64,000 bases of DNA from assembly GCF_035953295.1 (NCBI RefSeq), contig NZ_CP108370.1:5999001-6063000 (forward strand), given 5' to 3'. Position 1 is the stretch's first letter; each line of letters begins with the position of its first letter. The translations under genes and the position numbers were made by a program. Shown in pieces: positions 23,428-32,735 of the stretch. Under the pieces are notes generated by a model. The model searched no databases. It saw nothing but the letters and a program-made list of their open reading frames with translations, and was not told the DNA's origin. The DNA is from Streptomyces sp. NBC_01335. Lineage in GTDB: Bacteria > Actinomycetota > Actinomycetes > Streptomycetales > Streptomycetaceae.

Positions 23428-25152
23428 ATGCTCCAGGCCATCGGACTGACCAGTGCCCGCCGCCGCGACCTGCCGCCCGCGGTGGACGATCTCACCTTTG
23501 AGGCCCGCTCGGGCCGTGTCACGGCGCTCCTCGGCGTTCCCGGCGCCGGAAAGACGACGGCCCTGCGCCTGATGCTCGAACTCGACCCCGGACGCGGAGT
23601 CACCTATTTCAGAGGCCGTCCCCTTCACCGGATCGGGCACCCGCCCAGGGAAGTGGGCGTGCTCCTCGGAGACGTACCGGGGCATCCGGCGCGGACCGCG
23701 CGCGGGCAACTGCGCATGCTCTGCGCCGCCGCGGGCGCGCCTCTGTCACGTGCCGACGAGATGCTCGACGTCGTCGGTCTCTCCGGGCTCGGCGACCAGC
23801 GTATCGGCGGGCTCTCCGTCGGGATGGACCGCAGACTGGGGCTCGCCTCGGCCCTGTTGGGCGACCCGCACACCCTGCTGCTCGACGATCCCACCGATGG
23901 CCTGTCCTCCCGCGAGAGCGGCTGGCTGTACGGACTGATGCGGGCGCACGCGGCCCAGGGGGGCACGGTGCTGTGGACCACGAGCGACCCCAGGGAAGCC
24001 GTCCGCTCGGCGGACCGTGTCGTCACCATCGGCGGCGGCAGGCTCGTGGCCGACCAGGAGGTGGCCGACTTCGCCCGTACCCGGCTCCGCCCCCGCGTCG
24101 CCGTGCAGTCCCCGCATGCCGCCCGTCTCGCCGCGGTGGTCGGCCGGGAAGCCCGGGACGCCCGCAGGTCCGTGGAGATCGTGGCCGAGGAAGGCGCTCG
24201 CCTCTCGGTCTACGGGAGCAACTGCGCGGAGATCGGGGACGCCGCGTTCCGGCACGGCATCCCCGTACACCTGCTCGCCGACGAGCTCGGTGACGCAGGC
24301 CCTCCCGCGCCCCCCGTACCGGCGCCCGCCTCCGCGGCGGCGCTCTCCGAACTGCCGCCACCCATCACGGTGCGCCCGCCGCGGGGCCCGCTGCGCCCGA
24401 CGCGGTACGAGGTGCGGCGCATGCTGGGGGTGAGGACAACGACGTTGATCATGGCGGTGGTTCTGGTCGCATCGGCTGCCGCCACCGTCCTGCTGGCACG
24501 TATCGGGGGAGTCTCGCAGCCGCATCTGCTCGCCGGCTGGCCGGCGCTGCTGCCGCTCCCTCCGGCGGCGCTCGGGGCCGGACTACTGGGAGCACTCTCC
24601 TACGGTGACGAATTCCGCTACCCGGCTCTCGCGGCAAGCAGGGGGACAGTGCCGAGGCGACTCGGTCTGCTCGTGGCGAAACTCCTCGTCACCGGCGTGG
24701 TGGCAGCGGCTCTCGCGCTCCTCGTCGTGTTCTGCGACGTCCAGCTGCTCCGACTTCTCTACGGGGAGAAAGCGGCCGCGGTGCCGGGGAACGCGACCGC
24801 CCTGGCGGCGAGTTGGATCGGCCTGTCGGTCGGCTGCGCGTGGGCGGGCCTGCTCGCGGCGGGAATCTTCCGGGTGGCCGGGGCCGGAGTGGCGGCGGTG
24901 CTCGCCGTTCCCGTGCTCGTGGTGCCGCTGTTGCAGAAGGTGTTCGCCGGGCCCGCCGCGCACGCGCTCACCGGCCTTCCCGCGCGCCTGCGTCAACTGG
25001 CCTGGCTCGACATCCCGCCGGGGCCGGACCGGTGGCTGCTGGCAGCCGGCCGGATTCTGGTTCAGCCCGTCGGTCTCGCGCTCCTGGTCTCGCTGGCGGC
25101 TCTGGTCTGCGCCTACGTCGGTACCGCCCTCCGGAACCGGGCGCGTTGGTGA
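23428..25152 (+). CDS. ABC transporter ATPase fused to a membrane domain, with degenerate catalytic motifs
   Basis: Residues 1-210 form an ABC ATPase: Walker A GVPGAGKTT (36-44), signature LSVGM (129-133, normally LSGGQ), and Walker B LLDDPT (151-156). At 154 an Asp replaces the catalytic Glu. The H-loop reads TTSDPRE with Ser186 where His is expected. A variable linker (about 210-325) is followed by about six membrane segments (about 335-565). Fusion of ATPase and permease in one chain is less common for this exporter type. The gene is monocistronic. ATP binding is likely, efficient hydrolysis is doubtful, and the substrate is unknown. Confidence 0.8.
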   Translation: MLQAIGLTSARRRDLPPAVDDLTFEARSGRVTALLGVPGAGKTTALRLMLELDPGRGVTYFRGRPLHRIGHPPREVGVLLGDVPGHPARTARGQLRMLCAAAGAPLSRADEMLDVVGLSGLGDQRIGGLSVGMDRRLGLASALLGDPHTLLLDDPTDGLSSRESGWLYGLMRAHAAQGGTVLWTTSDPREAVRSADRVVTIGGGRLVADQEVADFARTRLRPRVAVQSPHAARLAAVVGREARDARRSVEIVAEEGARLSVYGSNCAEIGDAAFRHGIPVHLLADELGDAGPPAPPVPAPASAAALSELPPPITVRPPRGPLRPTRYEVRRMLGVRTTTLIMAVVLVASAAATVLLARIGGVSQPHLLAGWPALLPLPPAALGAGLLGALSYGDEFRYPALAASRGTVPRRLGLLVAKLLVTGVVAAALALLVVFCDVQLLRLLYGEKAAAVPGNATALAASWIGLSVGCAWAGLLAAGIFRVAGAGVAAVLAVPVLVVPLLQKVFAGPAAHALTGLPARLRQLAWLDIPPGPDRWLLAAGRILVQPVGLALLVSLAALVCAYVGTALRNRARW

Positions 25153-25221
25153 CCGCGGGAGGGCCGACGGTCGAGTGCCGAACCCCAACTCGGCTTTGAC
25201 TGACCGAATTGAGACGATAAA

Positions 25222-25237
25222 GCGTCAATTGCGACGC
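25222..25237. promoter_or_regulatory. Inverted repeat upstream of the FadR-type gene
   Basis: GCGTC (25222-25226) and GACGC (25233-25237) form a perfect inverted repeat around AATTGC. A TTGACT hexamer (25196-25201) lies just upstream. It could be an operator of the FCD regulator starting at 25313. Confidence 0.4.
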
Positions 25238-25312
25238 GAGCGACGATCACCCTTTCGTGTGCTTTTCAGCAAAGACCTCAAGGGGCGTGCGAGCCACGCC
25301 GACAAATGATGC

Positions 25313-26197
25313 GTGAGTACCCTTGCGCACACCATGATGACCACCGCCCGCTCCGCCGATTCCGGCCTCGCCGGCCCGGGCGATCTCGACCGTTACCCCT
25401 ACACGGAGCCGGCCGGCGACCGCGCGGCGCTGCGTTCCTGGGGCGGCTCCGAATCCGAGCTGGGGCGCACCGGCAGGCGGGGGTCGGCCAGCCGTGGCCG
25501 AGGCCTCCACGGCCAACTTGTCCAGCAGCTCGGTCAGATGATCGTTTCAGGTGACCTCGGCGCGGACCGCCCCCTCGTTCCCGAAGAGATCGGGCAGCGA
25601 TTCGAAGTCTCCCGCACCGTCGTGCGCGAGTCCCTGCGTGTCCTCGAAGCCAAGGGTCTGGTCAGTGCCCGTCCCAACGTGGGGACCCGGGTACGTCCGG
25701 TCAGCGACTGGAATCTGCTCGACCCCGACATCATCGAATGGCGCGCCTTCGGCCCCCAGCGCGACGACCAGCGTCGCGAGCTGGCGGAGCTGCGCTGGAC
25801 GATCGAGCCGCTCGCGGCACGGCTCGCCGCCGGGCACGGCCAGGAGGACGTGCAGCAGCGGCTCGGCGACATGGTCGAGATCATGGGGCACGCGCTGGCG
25901 CAGGGGGACGGGGTCACCTTCTCCCGCGCCGACGCGGAGTTCCACGCCCTGCTGATCCAGGCCGCCGGCAACCGCATGCTGGAGCACCTTTCCGGCATCG
26001 TTTCCGCCGCACTCCATGTCTCCGGCGGCCCGGTCACCGGGTGCGACCGGCCCAGCGAGGCATCGGTCGGCCAGCACGCCCGGATCGCTGACGCCCTCGC
26101 CTCGGGCGACTCTGCGGGCGCCGAGTCGGCCATGCGGCAGCTCCTCGTCGTCCACCCCGAGGTGGAGCGAGTGGTTCCGGCTCCGCGCGAGCACTGA
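25313..26197 (+). CDS. FadR/GntR-family transcriptional regulator (FCD domain)
   Basis: A 294-residue regulator. After a disordered 60-residue N-terminus, a GntR winged helix runs from LVQQLGQMIVSGDL to SVSARPNVGTRV (about residues 65-125) with the recognition helix EIGQRFEVSRTVVRESL. The all-helical FCD ligand domain follows (ELRWTIEPLAARLAAG; RADAEFHALLIQAAGN; HARIADALASGD) with Asp/His residues that often bind a metal-carboxylate ligand. The GTG at 25313 (MSTLAHTMMTT) agrees with remembered family N-termini; ATG 25334 is an alternative. No catabolic genes adjoin, so the effector is unknown. A strong terminator separates it from hrdB. Confidence 0.85.
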   Translation: MSTLAHTMMTTARSADSGLAGPGDLDRYPYTEPAGDRAALRSWGGSESELGRTGRRGSASRGRGLHGQLVQQLGQMIVSGDLGADRPLVPEEIGQRFEVSRTVVRESLRVLEAKGLVSARPNVGTRVRPVSDWNLLDPDIIEWRAFGPQRDDQRRELAELRWTIEPLAARLAAGHGQEDVQQRLGDMVEIMGHALAQGDGVTFSRADAEFHALLIQAAGNRMLEHLSGIVSAALHVSGGPVTGCDRPSEASVGQHARIADALASGDSAGAESAMRQLLVVHPEVERVVPAPREH

Positions 26198-26225
26198 GGG
26201 CGGTACGGCCGGGGTACACGCACCC

Positions 26226-26257
26226 TGTGCCGCCGGACCGTGCGGTCCGGCGGCACA
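26226..26257. terminator. Terminator hairpin between the FadR-type gene and hrdB
   Basis: TGTGCCGCCGGACC (26226-26239) and GGTCCGGCGGCACA (26244-26257) form a perfect 14-bp stem with a 4-nt loop, 29 bp after the stop. Confidence 0.85.
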
Positions 26258-26328
26258 ATTGTGGGGAGATGTCACCCTTGGCACTGTTCATCGCAAATGA
26301 GGTGTGACTCGGGCCACGCGGATTGGGC

Positions 26329-26355
26329 GTAACACTCCTCGAAACAGTGCGATGA
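26329..26355 (+). promoter_or_regulatory. Candidate ECF-type promoter of hrdB
   Basis: GTAAC (26329-26333) and CGATGA (26350-26355) are separated by 16 nt. hrdB in Streptomyces is known to be transcribed largely by the ECF sigma factor ShbA, and this pair looks more like an ECF promoter than a TTGACA/TANNNT one. It would give a leader of about 155 nt. Assignment is tentative. Confidence 0.4.
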
Positions 26356-26517
26356 CCTAAGAGGTGACCGTCGCGGAAGGAATACAGCAGCCATCCGGTG
26401 CGCTGTGCAGTTCCCCGGCCAAGCCCGCGCCGTCGGCGACCATCCAGTCGACGGACGTCGGTTCCAGCCCTCCAGGGCCGGGCCGGAAGCCGTTTCCATC
26501 GTTCCGAGAGGTTGTTC

Positions 26518-28059
26518 GTGTCGGCCAGCACATCCCGTACGCTCCCGCCGGAGATTGCCGAATCCGAGTCCGTCACGGCGCTCATCGAGCGGGGAAAGGC
26601 TGATGGGCAGATCGCCGGCGACGACGTGCGTCGGGCCTTCGAGGCTGACCAGATTCCGCCAACCCAGTGGAAGAATGTTCTGCGCAGCCTCAATCAGATC
26701 CTCGAGGAAGAGGGTGTGACGCTGATGGTCAGTGCCGCGGAGTCGCCGAAGCGCGCCCGCAAGAGCGTCGCAGCGAAGAGCCCGGTCAAGCGCACCGCCA
26801 CCAAGACCGTCGCGGCGAAGACGACCGTGACGAGGACCGTCGCGGCATCCGCCGCTCCCGCCGTCGACAGCGCTGACGCGTCCGGAGAATCCGGCGCGGT
26901 CCCCGCGAAGAAGGCGGTGGCCAAGAAGGCCGCCGTGAAGAAGACCGCCGTGAAGAAGACGGTGGCCAAGAAGACCGCCGCCAAGAAGTCCGGCAAGCAG
27001 GACGACGACCTCCTCGACGGTGACGAGGCGGTCGAGGACGTCAAGGTCGGCAAGGGCGAGGACGAGGAGGGCGAGGGCGAGAACAAGGGCTTCGTCCTCT
27101 CCGACGACGACGAGGACGACGCTCCCGCGCAGCAGGTCGCCGTCGCCGGTGCCACCGCCGACCCGGTCAAGGACTACCTGAAGCAGATCGGCAAGGTCCC
27201 CCTCCTCAACGCCGAGCAGGAGGTGGAGCTCGCCAAGCGGATCGAGGCAGGTCTGTTCGCCGAGGACAAGCTTGCGAACGCCGACAAGCTCGCGCCGAAG
27301 CTCAAGCGCGAGCTGGAGATCATCGCCGAGGACGGCCGTCGGGCCAAGAACCACCTGCTGGAGGCCAACCTCCGTCTCGTGGTCTCGCTCGCCAAGCGCT
27401 ACACCGGCCGAGGCATGCTCTTCCTGGACCTGATCCAGGAGGGCAACCTGGGTCTGATCCGCGCGGTCGAGAAGTTCGACTACACCAAGGGCTACAAGTT
27501 CTCGACGTACGCCACCTGGTGGATCCGTCAGGCGATCACCCGCGCCATGGCCGACCAGGCCCGCACCATCCGTATCCCGGTGCACATGGTCGAGGTCATC
27601 AACAAGCTGGCGCGCGTCCAGCGGCAGATGCTCCAGGACCTGGGCCGTGAGCCCACCCCGGAGGAACTGGCCAAGGAACTCGACATGACCCCCGAGAAGG
27701 TCATCGAGGTCCAGAAGTACGGGCGCGAGCCGATCTCCCTCCACACCCCGCTGGGTGAGGACGGGGACAGCGAGTTCGGTGACCTGATCGAGGACTCCGA
27801 GGCGGTCGTTCCGGCCGACGCGGTGAGTTTCACTCTCCTCCAGGAGCAGTTGCACTCGGTGCTCGACACCCTCTCCGAGCGTGAGGCGGGTGTGGTGTCC
27901 ATGCGCTTCGGCCTCACCGACGGTCAGCCGAAGACGCTGGACGAAATCGGCAAGGTCTACGGGGTGACGCGCGAGCGCATCCGGCAGATCGAGTCGAAGA
28001 CCATGTCGAAGCTCCGTCACCCGTCGCGTTCGCAGGTTCTGCGCGACTACCTCGACTGA
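26518..28059 (+). CDS. hrdB: Principal RNA polymerase sigma factor HrdB
   Basis: The essential group 1 sigma-70 factor. The GTG at 26518 ([16 protein letters not shown]) has GAGAGG 7 nt upstream, giving 513 residues. A region 1.1-like helix set (about 12-65) is followed by a long Lys/Ala-rich tract (about 75-160, [21 protein letters not shown] repeats) and an acidic stretch (about 165-205). Then come region 1.2 ([16 protein letters not shown]), region 2 ([35 protein letters not shown]), region 3 and region 4.2 ([20 protein letters not shown]). The histone-like basic linker is characteristic of Streptomyces HrdB. The C-terminal 300 residues are essentially invariant among relatives. Confidence 0.97.
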   Translation: MSASTSRTLPPEIAESESVTALIERGKADGQIAGDDVRRAFEADQIPPTQWKNVLRSLNQILEEEGVTLMVSAAESPKRARKSVAAKSPVKRTATKTVAAKTTVTRTVAASAAPAVDSADASGESGAVPAKKAVAKKAAVKKTAVKKTVAKKTAAKKSGKQDDDLLDGDEAVEDVKVGKGEDEEGEGENKGFVLSDDDEDDAPAQQVAVAGATADPVKDYLKQIGKVPLLNAEQEVELAKRIEAGLFAEDKLANADKLAPKLKRELEIIAEDGRRAKNHLLEANLRLVVSLAKRYTGRGMLFLDLIQEGNLGLIRAVEKFDYTKGYKFSTYATWWIRQAITRAMADQARTIRIPVHMVEVINKLARVQRQMLQDLGREPTPEELAKELDMTPEKVIEVQKYGREPISLHTPLGEDGDSEFGDLIEDSEAVVPADAVSFTLLQEQLHSVLDTLSEREAGVVSMRFGLTDGQPKTLDEIGKVYGVTRERIRQIESKTMSKLRHPSRSQVLRDYLD

Positions 28060-28073
28060 GCCGACCGGACAAG

Positions 28074-28128
28074 CCGAATGGGCCGGGGGCCCGGAACCGA
28101 AGGGTTCCGGGGCCCCAGGCCCATTCGG
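28074..28128. terminator. Compound terminator hairpin after hrdB
   Basis: Outer arms CCGAATGGGCC (28074-28084) and GGCCCATTCGG (28118-28128) enclose inner arms CCCGGAACC and GGTTCCGGG, giving a long, nearly continuous stem 15 bp after the stop. Confidence 0.85.
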
Positions 28129-28200
28129 TCTGAGGGTGCGGGCCGCTTCGGACTGGATGACTCTGAGTAGGTGATATCCACCTCGGAGTCAGGAGTGCCC

Positions 28201-29028
28201 ATGTCCCACAGGTTTGCCCGTGCCCTGACCGGAGCGGTCGCGCTGGCATCCGCCGCCGCTCTGGCGGCCGGGTCCCAGGCGTCGGCCGCGACCGACAGCA
28301 TCATCATCGGAGGAGAGCCCGTCAGCGTGGCGGACAGCCCGTGGGTGGTGGCTCTGTCCAGTCGCGCCCTGTTCGGGGAGTCGCGCGGCGGGCAGTTCTG
28401 CGGGGCGGTGGTGGTCGCTCCCACCAAGGTGCTGACAGCGGCCCACTGCCTCGGCTCCGATGTGCTCGGCGGCGAGGTGGCCGACGTACCGGACCTGCGG
28501 ATCGTCGCCGGCCGGGACGATCTGCGCGGCACCGGCGGGCGTGAGATTCCGGTGAAGGACACGTGGATCAATCCCGCGTACGACCCCGCCACGAACGTGG
28601 GCGACGCCGCCGTCCTGACGCTGGCGGAAGCGCTGCCGGAAGAAAGTTCGATCCCGGTCGCCCGGGACGGTGACGCGGCCTACTCGGCGGGCGGGCAGGC
28701 GCTCGTCTACGGCTGGGGAGACACGACCGGGTACGGCACGTACGCGTCGACGCTGCGGGCGGCCTCGGTACAGGTCCTGTCGGACGAGGCGTGCGCCGCC
28801 GCCTACCCCGGCGGTTCACGGGGGACGTACGACGCCTCCTCGATGGTCTGTGCCGGCGACCCGGAAGGTGGCTACGACGCGTGCCAGGGGGACAGCGGAG
28901 GGCCGCTGGTGGTCGACGGGCGCCTCATCGGGCTGGTCTCCTGGGGCAACGGCTGTGCGCGCGCCGACAGCCCGGGGGTGTACACGAGGGTCTCCGCCGC
29001 GGTCACCTGGGCGGAAGGCGGAATCTGA
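28201..29028 (+). CDS. Secreted trypsin-like serine protease (S1 family)
   Basis: A 275-residue precursor with a signal peptide (residues 1 to about 29, ending SQASAA). The mature chain starts near IIIGGEPV, like activated trypsins. The catalytic triad is His82 (TAAHC), Asp135 (NVGDAAVL) and Ser232 (GDSGGP). Asp226 (DACQGD) corresponds to the S1-pocket aspartate, predicting cleavage after Arg/Lys. Cysteine pairs (67/83, 198/217, 228/about 250) fit S1 disulfides. A CAGGAG ribosome site lies 7 nt before the ATG at 28201. Secretion by Sec is likely. It is monocistronic between two terminators. Confidence 0.93.
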   Translation: MSHRFARALTGAVALASAAALAAGSQASAATDSIIIGGEPVSVADSPWVVALSSRALFGESRGGQFCGAVVVAPTKVLTAAHCLGSDVLGGEVADVPDLRIVAGRDDLRGTGGREIPVKDTWINPAYDPATNVGDAAVLTLAEALPEESSIPVARDGDAAYSAGGQALVYGWGDTTGYGTYASTLRAASVQVLSDEACAAAYPGGSRGTYDASSMVCAGDPEGGYDACQGDSGGPLVVDGRLIGLVSWGNGCARADSPGVYTRVSAAVTWAEGGI

Positions 29029-29066
29029 GCCTCCCCGCCGCAGGCGAAGCGGAGCGACCATGAGAA

Positions 29067-29100
29067 CGGGCGGCCTCCCCCACACCGGGGAAGCCGCCCG
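29067..29100. terminator. Terminator hairpin between the protease and the small zinc-ribbon gene
   Basis: CGGGCGGCCTCCCC (29067-29080) pairs with GGGGAAGCCGCCCG (29087-29100) with one mismatch. The flanking genes converge. Confidence 0.75.
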
Positions 29101-29145
29101 TCGGACGGTCAGGGACCGGCCCAAGCTCGTCGTGGATGCGAGGTG

Positions 29146-29379
29146 TCAGTGTTGTGCCTCGTCGGCGGCACCGGCCTGTACGGCGGTGAGCCGATCCGTC
29201 TCATCCTGTATTTCCGCGGCGATCTTCTTGAGTTCCGGCTCGAACTTGCGCCCGTGGTGGGCACAGAAGAGCAGTTCACCGCCGCTGGTGAGGACGACGC
29301 GCAGGTAGGCCTGGGCGCCGCAACGGTCACAGCGGTCTGCTGCGGTCAGCGGGCTCGCGGGGGTCAGAACAGTAGTCAC
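29146..29379 (-). CDS. Small zinc-ribbon-like protein (DUF7455 type)
   Basis: A 77-residue protein with CDRCGAQA (about residues 17-24) and a CAHHGRKFEPEL segment (about 39-50), so a Cys-x2-Cys plus Cys-His-His set could bind one zinc ion. The C-terminal third is a charged helix. A GTG start at 29379 has GAAGAGG about 5 nt upstream. Such proteins are widespread in actinobacteria near hrdB/parE and have no known function. Confidence 0.8.
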   Translation of the reverse strand: MTTVLTPASPLTAADRCDRCGAQAYLRVVLTSGGELLFCAHHGRKFEPELKKIAAEIQDETDRLTAVQAGAADEAQH

Positions 29380-29824
29380 GTCGCCTCTTCTCTAGCTCGA
29401 CGAGCTGTCGTACCAGGGTCAACATCCAACCAGGCCGAAAACGTTCCCGCTCGTGGCATTTCTTCGAAAACTTCTTTTCAGGTGGCTGGGCTGCCGACGG
29501 TTGGCGGCGAATGTGCCGTAATGCGGAGCGCTACGGTTTCGCGTTGCTGGTGTCGGGTCGGTCCTCCGGCTGGCTTGCCGGTTGTTCATGAGGACGTGCC
29601 CGGAGCCTAAATGGTTCATGCCTCAAATGGAACGTGATGTGCACGTCACTCCGAGGAATGATCGAACATCCATGCGATCCGCTGGGGGGCTCGACTAGCA
29701 TGATGATTCCCCGAGGGTGGCGTGACAACCGCTCTACCAGGCCTCGGTAGGCTTTCAGCGGCCACCACGGCCGCGCCCGATACCCAAACGGGCCCCCTTT
29801 GAAATTCAGCGAGGAGCGAACCGC
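29380..29824. other. Divergent promoter region of the small zinc-ribbon gene and parE
   Basis: 445 bp, AT-richer than its surroundings (for example around 29455-29480). A candidate parE promoter has TGACAA (29723-29728) and TAGGCT (29748-29753) with a 19-nt spacer. I see no gene and no RNA element. Confidence 0.5.
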
Positions 29825-31957
29825 GTGACCGCCGATACGTCCGTGCCGTCCACTGCGCTGCTGACCGGAGCCGGCGGCGTCGTCGACAAGGACAGCTCCA
29901 ACTACACCGCGCGGCACCTTCTCGTCCTCGAAGGGCTGGAGGCCGTCCGTAAGCGACCCGGTATGTACATCGGGTCGACGGACAGCCGCGGCCTCATGCA
30001 CTGCCTCTGGGAGATCATCGACAACTCGGTCGACGAAGCCCTCGGGGGTTACTGCGACCACATCGAGGTGATCCTCCACGACGACTCCTCGGTCGAGGTC
30101 CGCGACAACGGCCGCGGCATTCCCGTCGACGTCGAACCCAAGACGGGCCTCTCCGGCGTGGAGGTCGTCATGACCAAGCTCCACGCGGGCGGCAAGTTCG
30201 GCGGTGGCTCCTACGCGGCCTCCGGCGGCCTCCACGGCGTCGGCGCCTCCGTCGTCAACGCGCTCTCCGCGCGGCTCGACGTGGAGGTCGACCGGAACAG
30301 CTCCACCCACTCCATCAGCTTCCGGCGCGGGGTACCGGGCATCTTCGTCGAGCAGGGGCCGGACAGCCCCTTCGACCCGGCCAACGGGCTCCGCCGGACG
30401 AAGAGGGTGCCCAAGGCACGCACAGGTACCAGGGTGCGGTACTGGGCGGACCGGCAGATCTTCCTCAAGGACGCCAAGCTCAACCTGGAGACGCTGTACC
30501 AGCGCGCTCGCCAGACCGCCTTTCTCGTGCCCGGTCTCACCATCGTCGTGCGTGACGAGCGCGGCCTGGACGGCGAGGGCAAGACCGAGGAGACGTTCCG
30601 CTTCGACGGCGGCATCAGCGAGTTCTGCGAGTACCTCGCCCAGGACAAGGCCGTCTGCGACGTGCAGCGACTGACCGGTCAGGGCACCTTCAAGGAGACC
30701 GTTCCCGTCCTGGACGAGCGCGGGCACATGACCCCGACCGAGGTCACCCGCGAGCTGGGCGTCGACATCGCGCTTCGCTGGGGCACCGGCTACGACACCG
30801 TGGTCAAGTCCTTCGTGAACATCATCGCCACCCCCAAGGGGGGCACCCACGTGGCCGGATTCGAGCGCTCGCTGACCCGTACGGTCAACGATGCGCTGCG
30901 TTCGGCCAAGCTGCTCAGGGTCGCCGAGGACGACGTCGTCAAGGACGACGCCCTGGAGGGCCTCACGGCGGTCGTCACGGTGCGGCTCGCCGAGCCCCAG
31001 TTCGAGGGGCAGACCAAGGAGGTGCTCGGCACCTCGGCCGCCAACCGGATCGTCGCCAACGTGGTGGCCAAGGAGCTCAAGGCCTTCCTGACGTCGACCA
31101 AACGCGACGCCAAGGCGCAGGCCAGGGCCGTGCTCGACAAGGCGGTGGCCGCCGCCCGCACGCGCATCGCCGCACGGCAGCACAAGGACGCCCAGCGCCG
31201 CAAGACGGCTCTGGAGTCCTCGTCCCTCCCCGCCAAGCTGGCCGACTGCCGCAGCGACGACGTGGAGCGCAGCGAGCTCTTCATCGTCGAGGGGGACTCC
31301 GCCCTCGGAACGGCCAAACTCGCGCGCAACAGCGAGTTCCAGGCCCTGCTGCCCATCCGGGGCAAGATTCTCAACGTGCAGAAGGCGTCCGTCTCGGACA
31401 TGCTGAAGAACGCCGAATGCGGGGCGATCATCCAGGTCATAGGAGCCGGGTCCGGGCGGACCTTCGACATCGACGCCGCGCGCTACGGCAAGATCGTCCT
31501 CCTGGTGGACGCCGATGTCGACGGCGCGCACATCCGCATCCTGCTGCTCACGCTCTTCCAGCGGTACATGCGGCCGATGGTGGAAGCGGGCCGGGTCTTC
31601 GCGGCCGTGCCCCCGCTGCACCGCATCGAGCTGGTCCAGCCGAAGAAGGGCCAGGACAAGTACATCTACACGTACTCGGACGGCGAACTGCGCCAGACGC
31701 TGGTGGACCTGCGGCGCAAGAACATCCGCTTCAAGGACTCCATCCAGCGGTACAAGGGCCTGGGCGAGATGGACGCCGACCAGCTGGCCGAGACCACGAT
31801 GGACCCCCGGTTCCGGACCCTGCGGCGGATCAACATCGGCGACCTGGAGTCGGCGGAGAAGGTCTTCGACCTGCTGATGGGTAACGAGGTCGCGCCCCGT
31901 AAGGAGTTCATCACGAGCTCGGCGGCCACGCTGGACCGCTCGCGCATCGACGCCTGA
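29825..31957 (+). CDS. parE: DNA topoisomerase IV subunit B (ParE)
   Basis: The ATPase subunit of topoisomerase IV, which with ParC decatenates and relaxes DNA. The GHKL ATPase motifs are NSVDEALGG (about residue 66), RDNGRGIPVD (about 97) and GGLHGVGASVVNALS (about 135). The TOPRIM domain has IVEGDSALGTAK (about 485) and LLVDADVDGAHI (about 560), whose acidic residues bind Mg. 710 residues is short, as in ParE and in actinobacterial GyrB-like proteins without insertion. The GTG at 29825 has GAGGAG 8 nt upstream. ParC is encoded 10 kb away at 42325-44775, and gyrA/gyrB are not in this window. Confidence 0.93.
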   Translation: MTADTSVPSTALLTGAGGVVDKDSSNYTARHLLVLEGLEAVRKRPGMYIGSTDSRGLMHCLWEIIDNSVDEALGGYCDHIEVILHDDSSVEVRDNGRGIPVDVEPKTGLSGVEVVMTKLHAGGKFGGGSYAASGGLHGVGASVVNALSARLDVEVDRNSSTHSISFRRGVPGIFVEQGPDSPFDPANGLRRTKRVPKARTGTRVRYWADRQIFLKDAKLNLETLYQRARQTAFLVPGLTIVVRDERGLDGEGKTEETFRFDGGISEFCEYLAQDKAVCDVQRLTGQGTFKETVPVLDERGHMTPTEVTRELGVDIALRWGTGYDTVVKSFVNIIATPKGGTHVAGFERSLTRTVNDALRSAKLLRVAEDDVVKDDALEGLTAVVTVRLAEPQFEGQTKEVLGTSAANRIVANVVAKELKAFLTSTKRDAKAQARAVLDKAVAAARTRIAARQHKDAQRRKTALESSSLPAKLADCRSDDVERSELFIVEGDSALGTAKLARNSEFQALLPIRGKILNVQKASVSDMLKNAECGAIIQVIGAGSGRTFDIDAARYGKIVLLVDADVDGAHIRILLLTLFQRYMRPMVEAGRVFAAVPPLHRIELVQPKKGQDKYIYTYSDGELRQTLVDLRRKNIRFKDSIQRYKGLGEMDADQLAETTMDPRFRTLRRINIGDLESAEKVFDLLMGNEVAPRKEFITSSAATLDRSRIDA

Positions 31958-32058
31958 GCCGTTCGGCACCGCTCGGAGTCTCCGCGGGGCCAGTGCTTCT
32001 CCGGGCTCGACGCCTCTTCGCACCACGCGCCTGTCGGAGCCCAGCGCTCTCCTGGGTC

Positions 32059-32090
32059 AACGCCTCTCCACCCGTGGGTGGAGAGGCGTT
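32059..32090. terminator. Terminator hairpin after parE
   Basis: AACGCCTCTCCACCC (32059-32073) and GGGTGGAGAGGCGTT (32076-32090) form a perfect 15-bp palindrome with a minimal loop, about 100 bp after the stop. Confidence 0.8.
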
Positions 32091-32183
32091 CTCCACCCGT
32101 GATCAACCCGGGGGCCGATCCGTCGGCCGCCCCCGATCCGTAGCGTCGAAGGCGTCCGATCTTCCCGTTCTCCGGAGGACGCC

Positions 32184-32735
32184 ATGTCCGGCGTTGTCAG
32201 TGCTCTCGTGATCGTCGCCGTCGCCGGCTGGACGCTGCTGCGCCAGTTCTCGGCACGTCCGCTGTCGGCCCGGTGGTGGCTCCTTCCCGCGATCCTGGCG
32301 GTGCTCGCTCTGCGCGGCGGGTCGCTGCTCGACGCGCGTCACGAGACCCTTTCGGCGGAGGTGCTGACGGCCGAGCTCGTCCTCGGGCTCGTCCTCGGCG
32401 CCGGCTGGGGATGGGCGACCCGTATCTGGCGCGAGCCGGACGGCACCCCGTGGTCCAAGGGCACTCGTGCCACGGCCTTCGTCTGGGCGGGTGGTCTGGT
32501 GCTCCGTGCCGCCCTCTGGGCCGTCGGGGCGGCCGCAGGGTTGGAGCAGAGCACCGATGGTCTCCTGCTCGCCCTGGCCGTGACCCTGCTGGCGCGAGGA
32601 GGGGTTCTGGCCTGGCGCCTCGAGGGACTGCCACTCCATGCGGGACCCGCCGGAGGCCCCGGGGACAGGTCACCCGCCGCGATCGGTCCCGTCGACGGGA
32701 TACGGACGCCAACGGCCGGAAAGGACCTTCCGTGA
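32184..32735 (+). CDS. Membrane protein, DUF1453-like
   Basis: A 183-residue protein with four or five hydrophobic segments (SALVIVAVAGWTLL; WWLLPAILAVLAL; AELVLGLVLGAGWGWAT; FVWAGGLVLRAALWAVGA; LLLALAVTLLARG), matching DUF1453/CcdC-like membrane proteins. Its TGA overlaps the GTG of the histidine kinase gene (GTGA), so translation is coupled. It may act as an accessory membrane partner of that kinase; this is inference from the overlap. Confidence 0.75.
   Translation: MSGVVSALVIVAVAGWTLLRQFSARPLSARWWLLPAILAVLALRGGSLLDARHETLSAEVLTAELVLGLVLGAGWGWATRIWREPDGTPWSKGTRATAFVWAGGLVLRAALWAVGAAAGLEQSTDGLLLALAVTLLARGGVLAWRLEGLPLHAGPAGGPGDRSPAAIGPVDGIRTPTAGKDLP

Noticed and set aside
29531..32026. 831-codon minus-strand frame opposite parE
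   Set aside because: It is a codon-bias shadow of parE; no ribosome site, no family resemblance.
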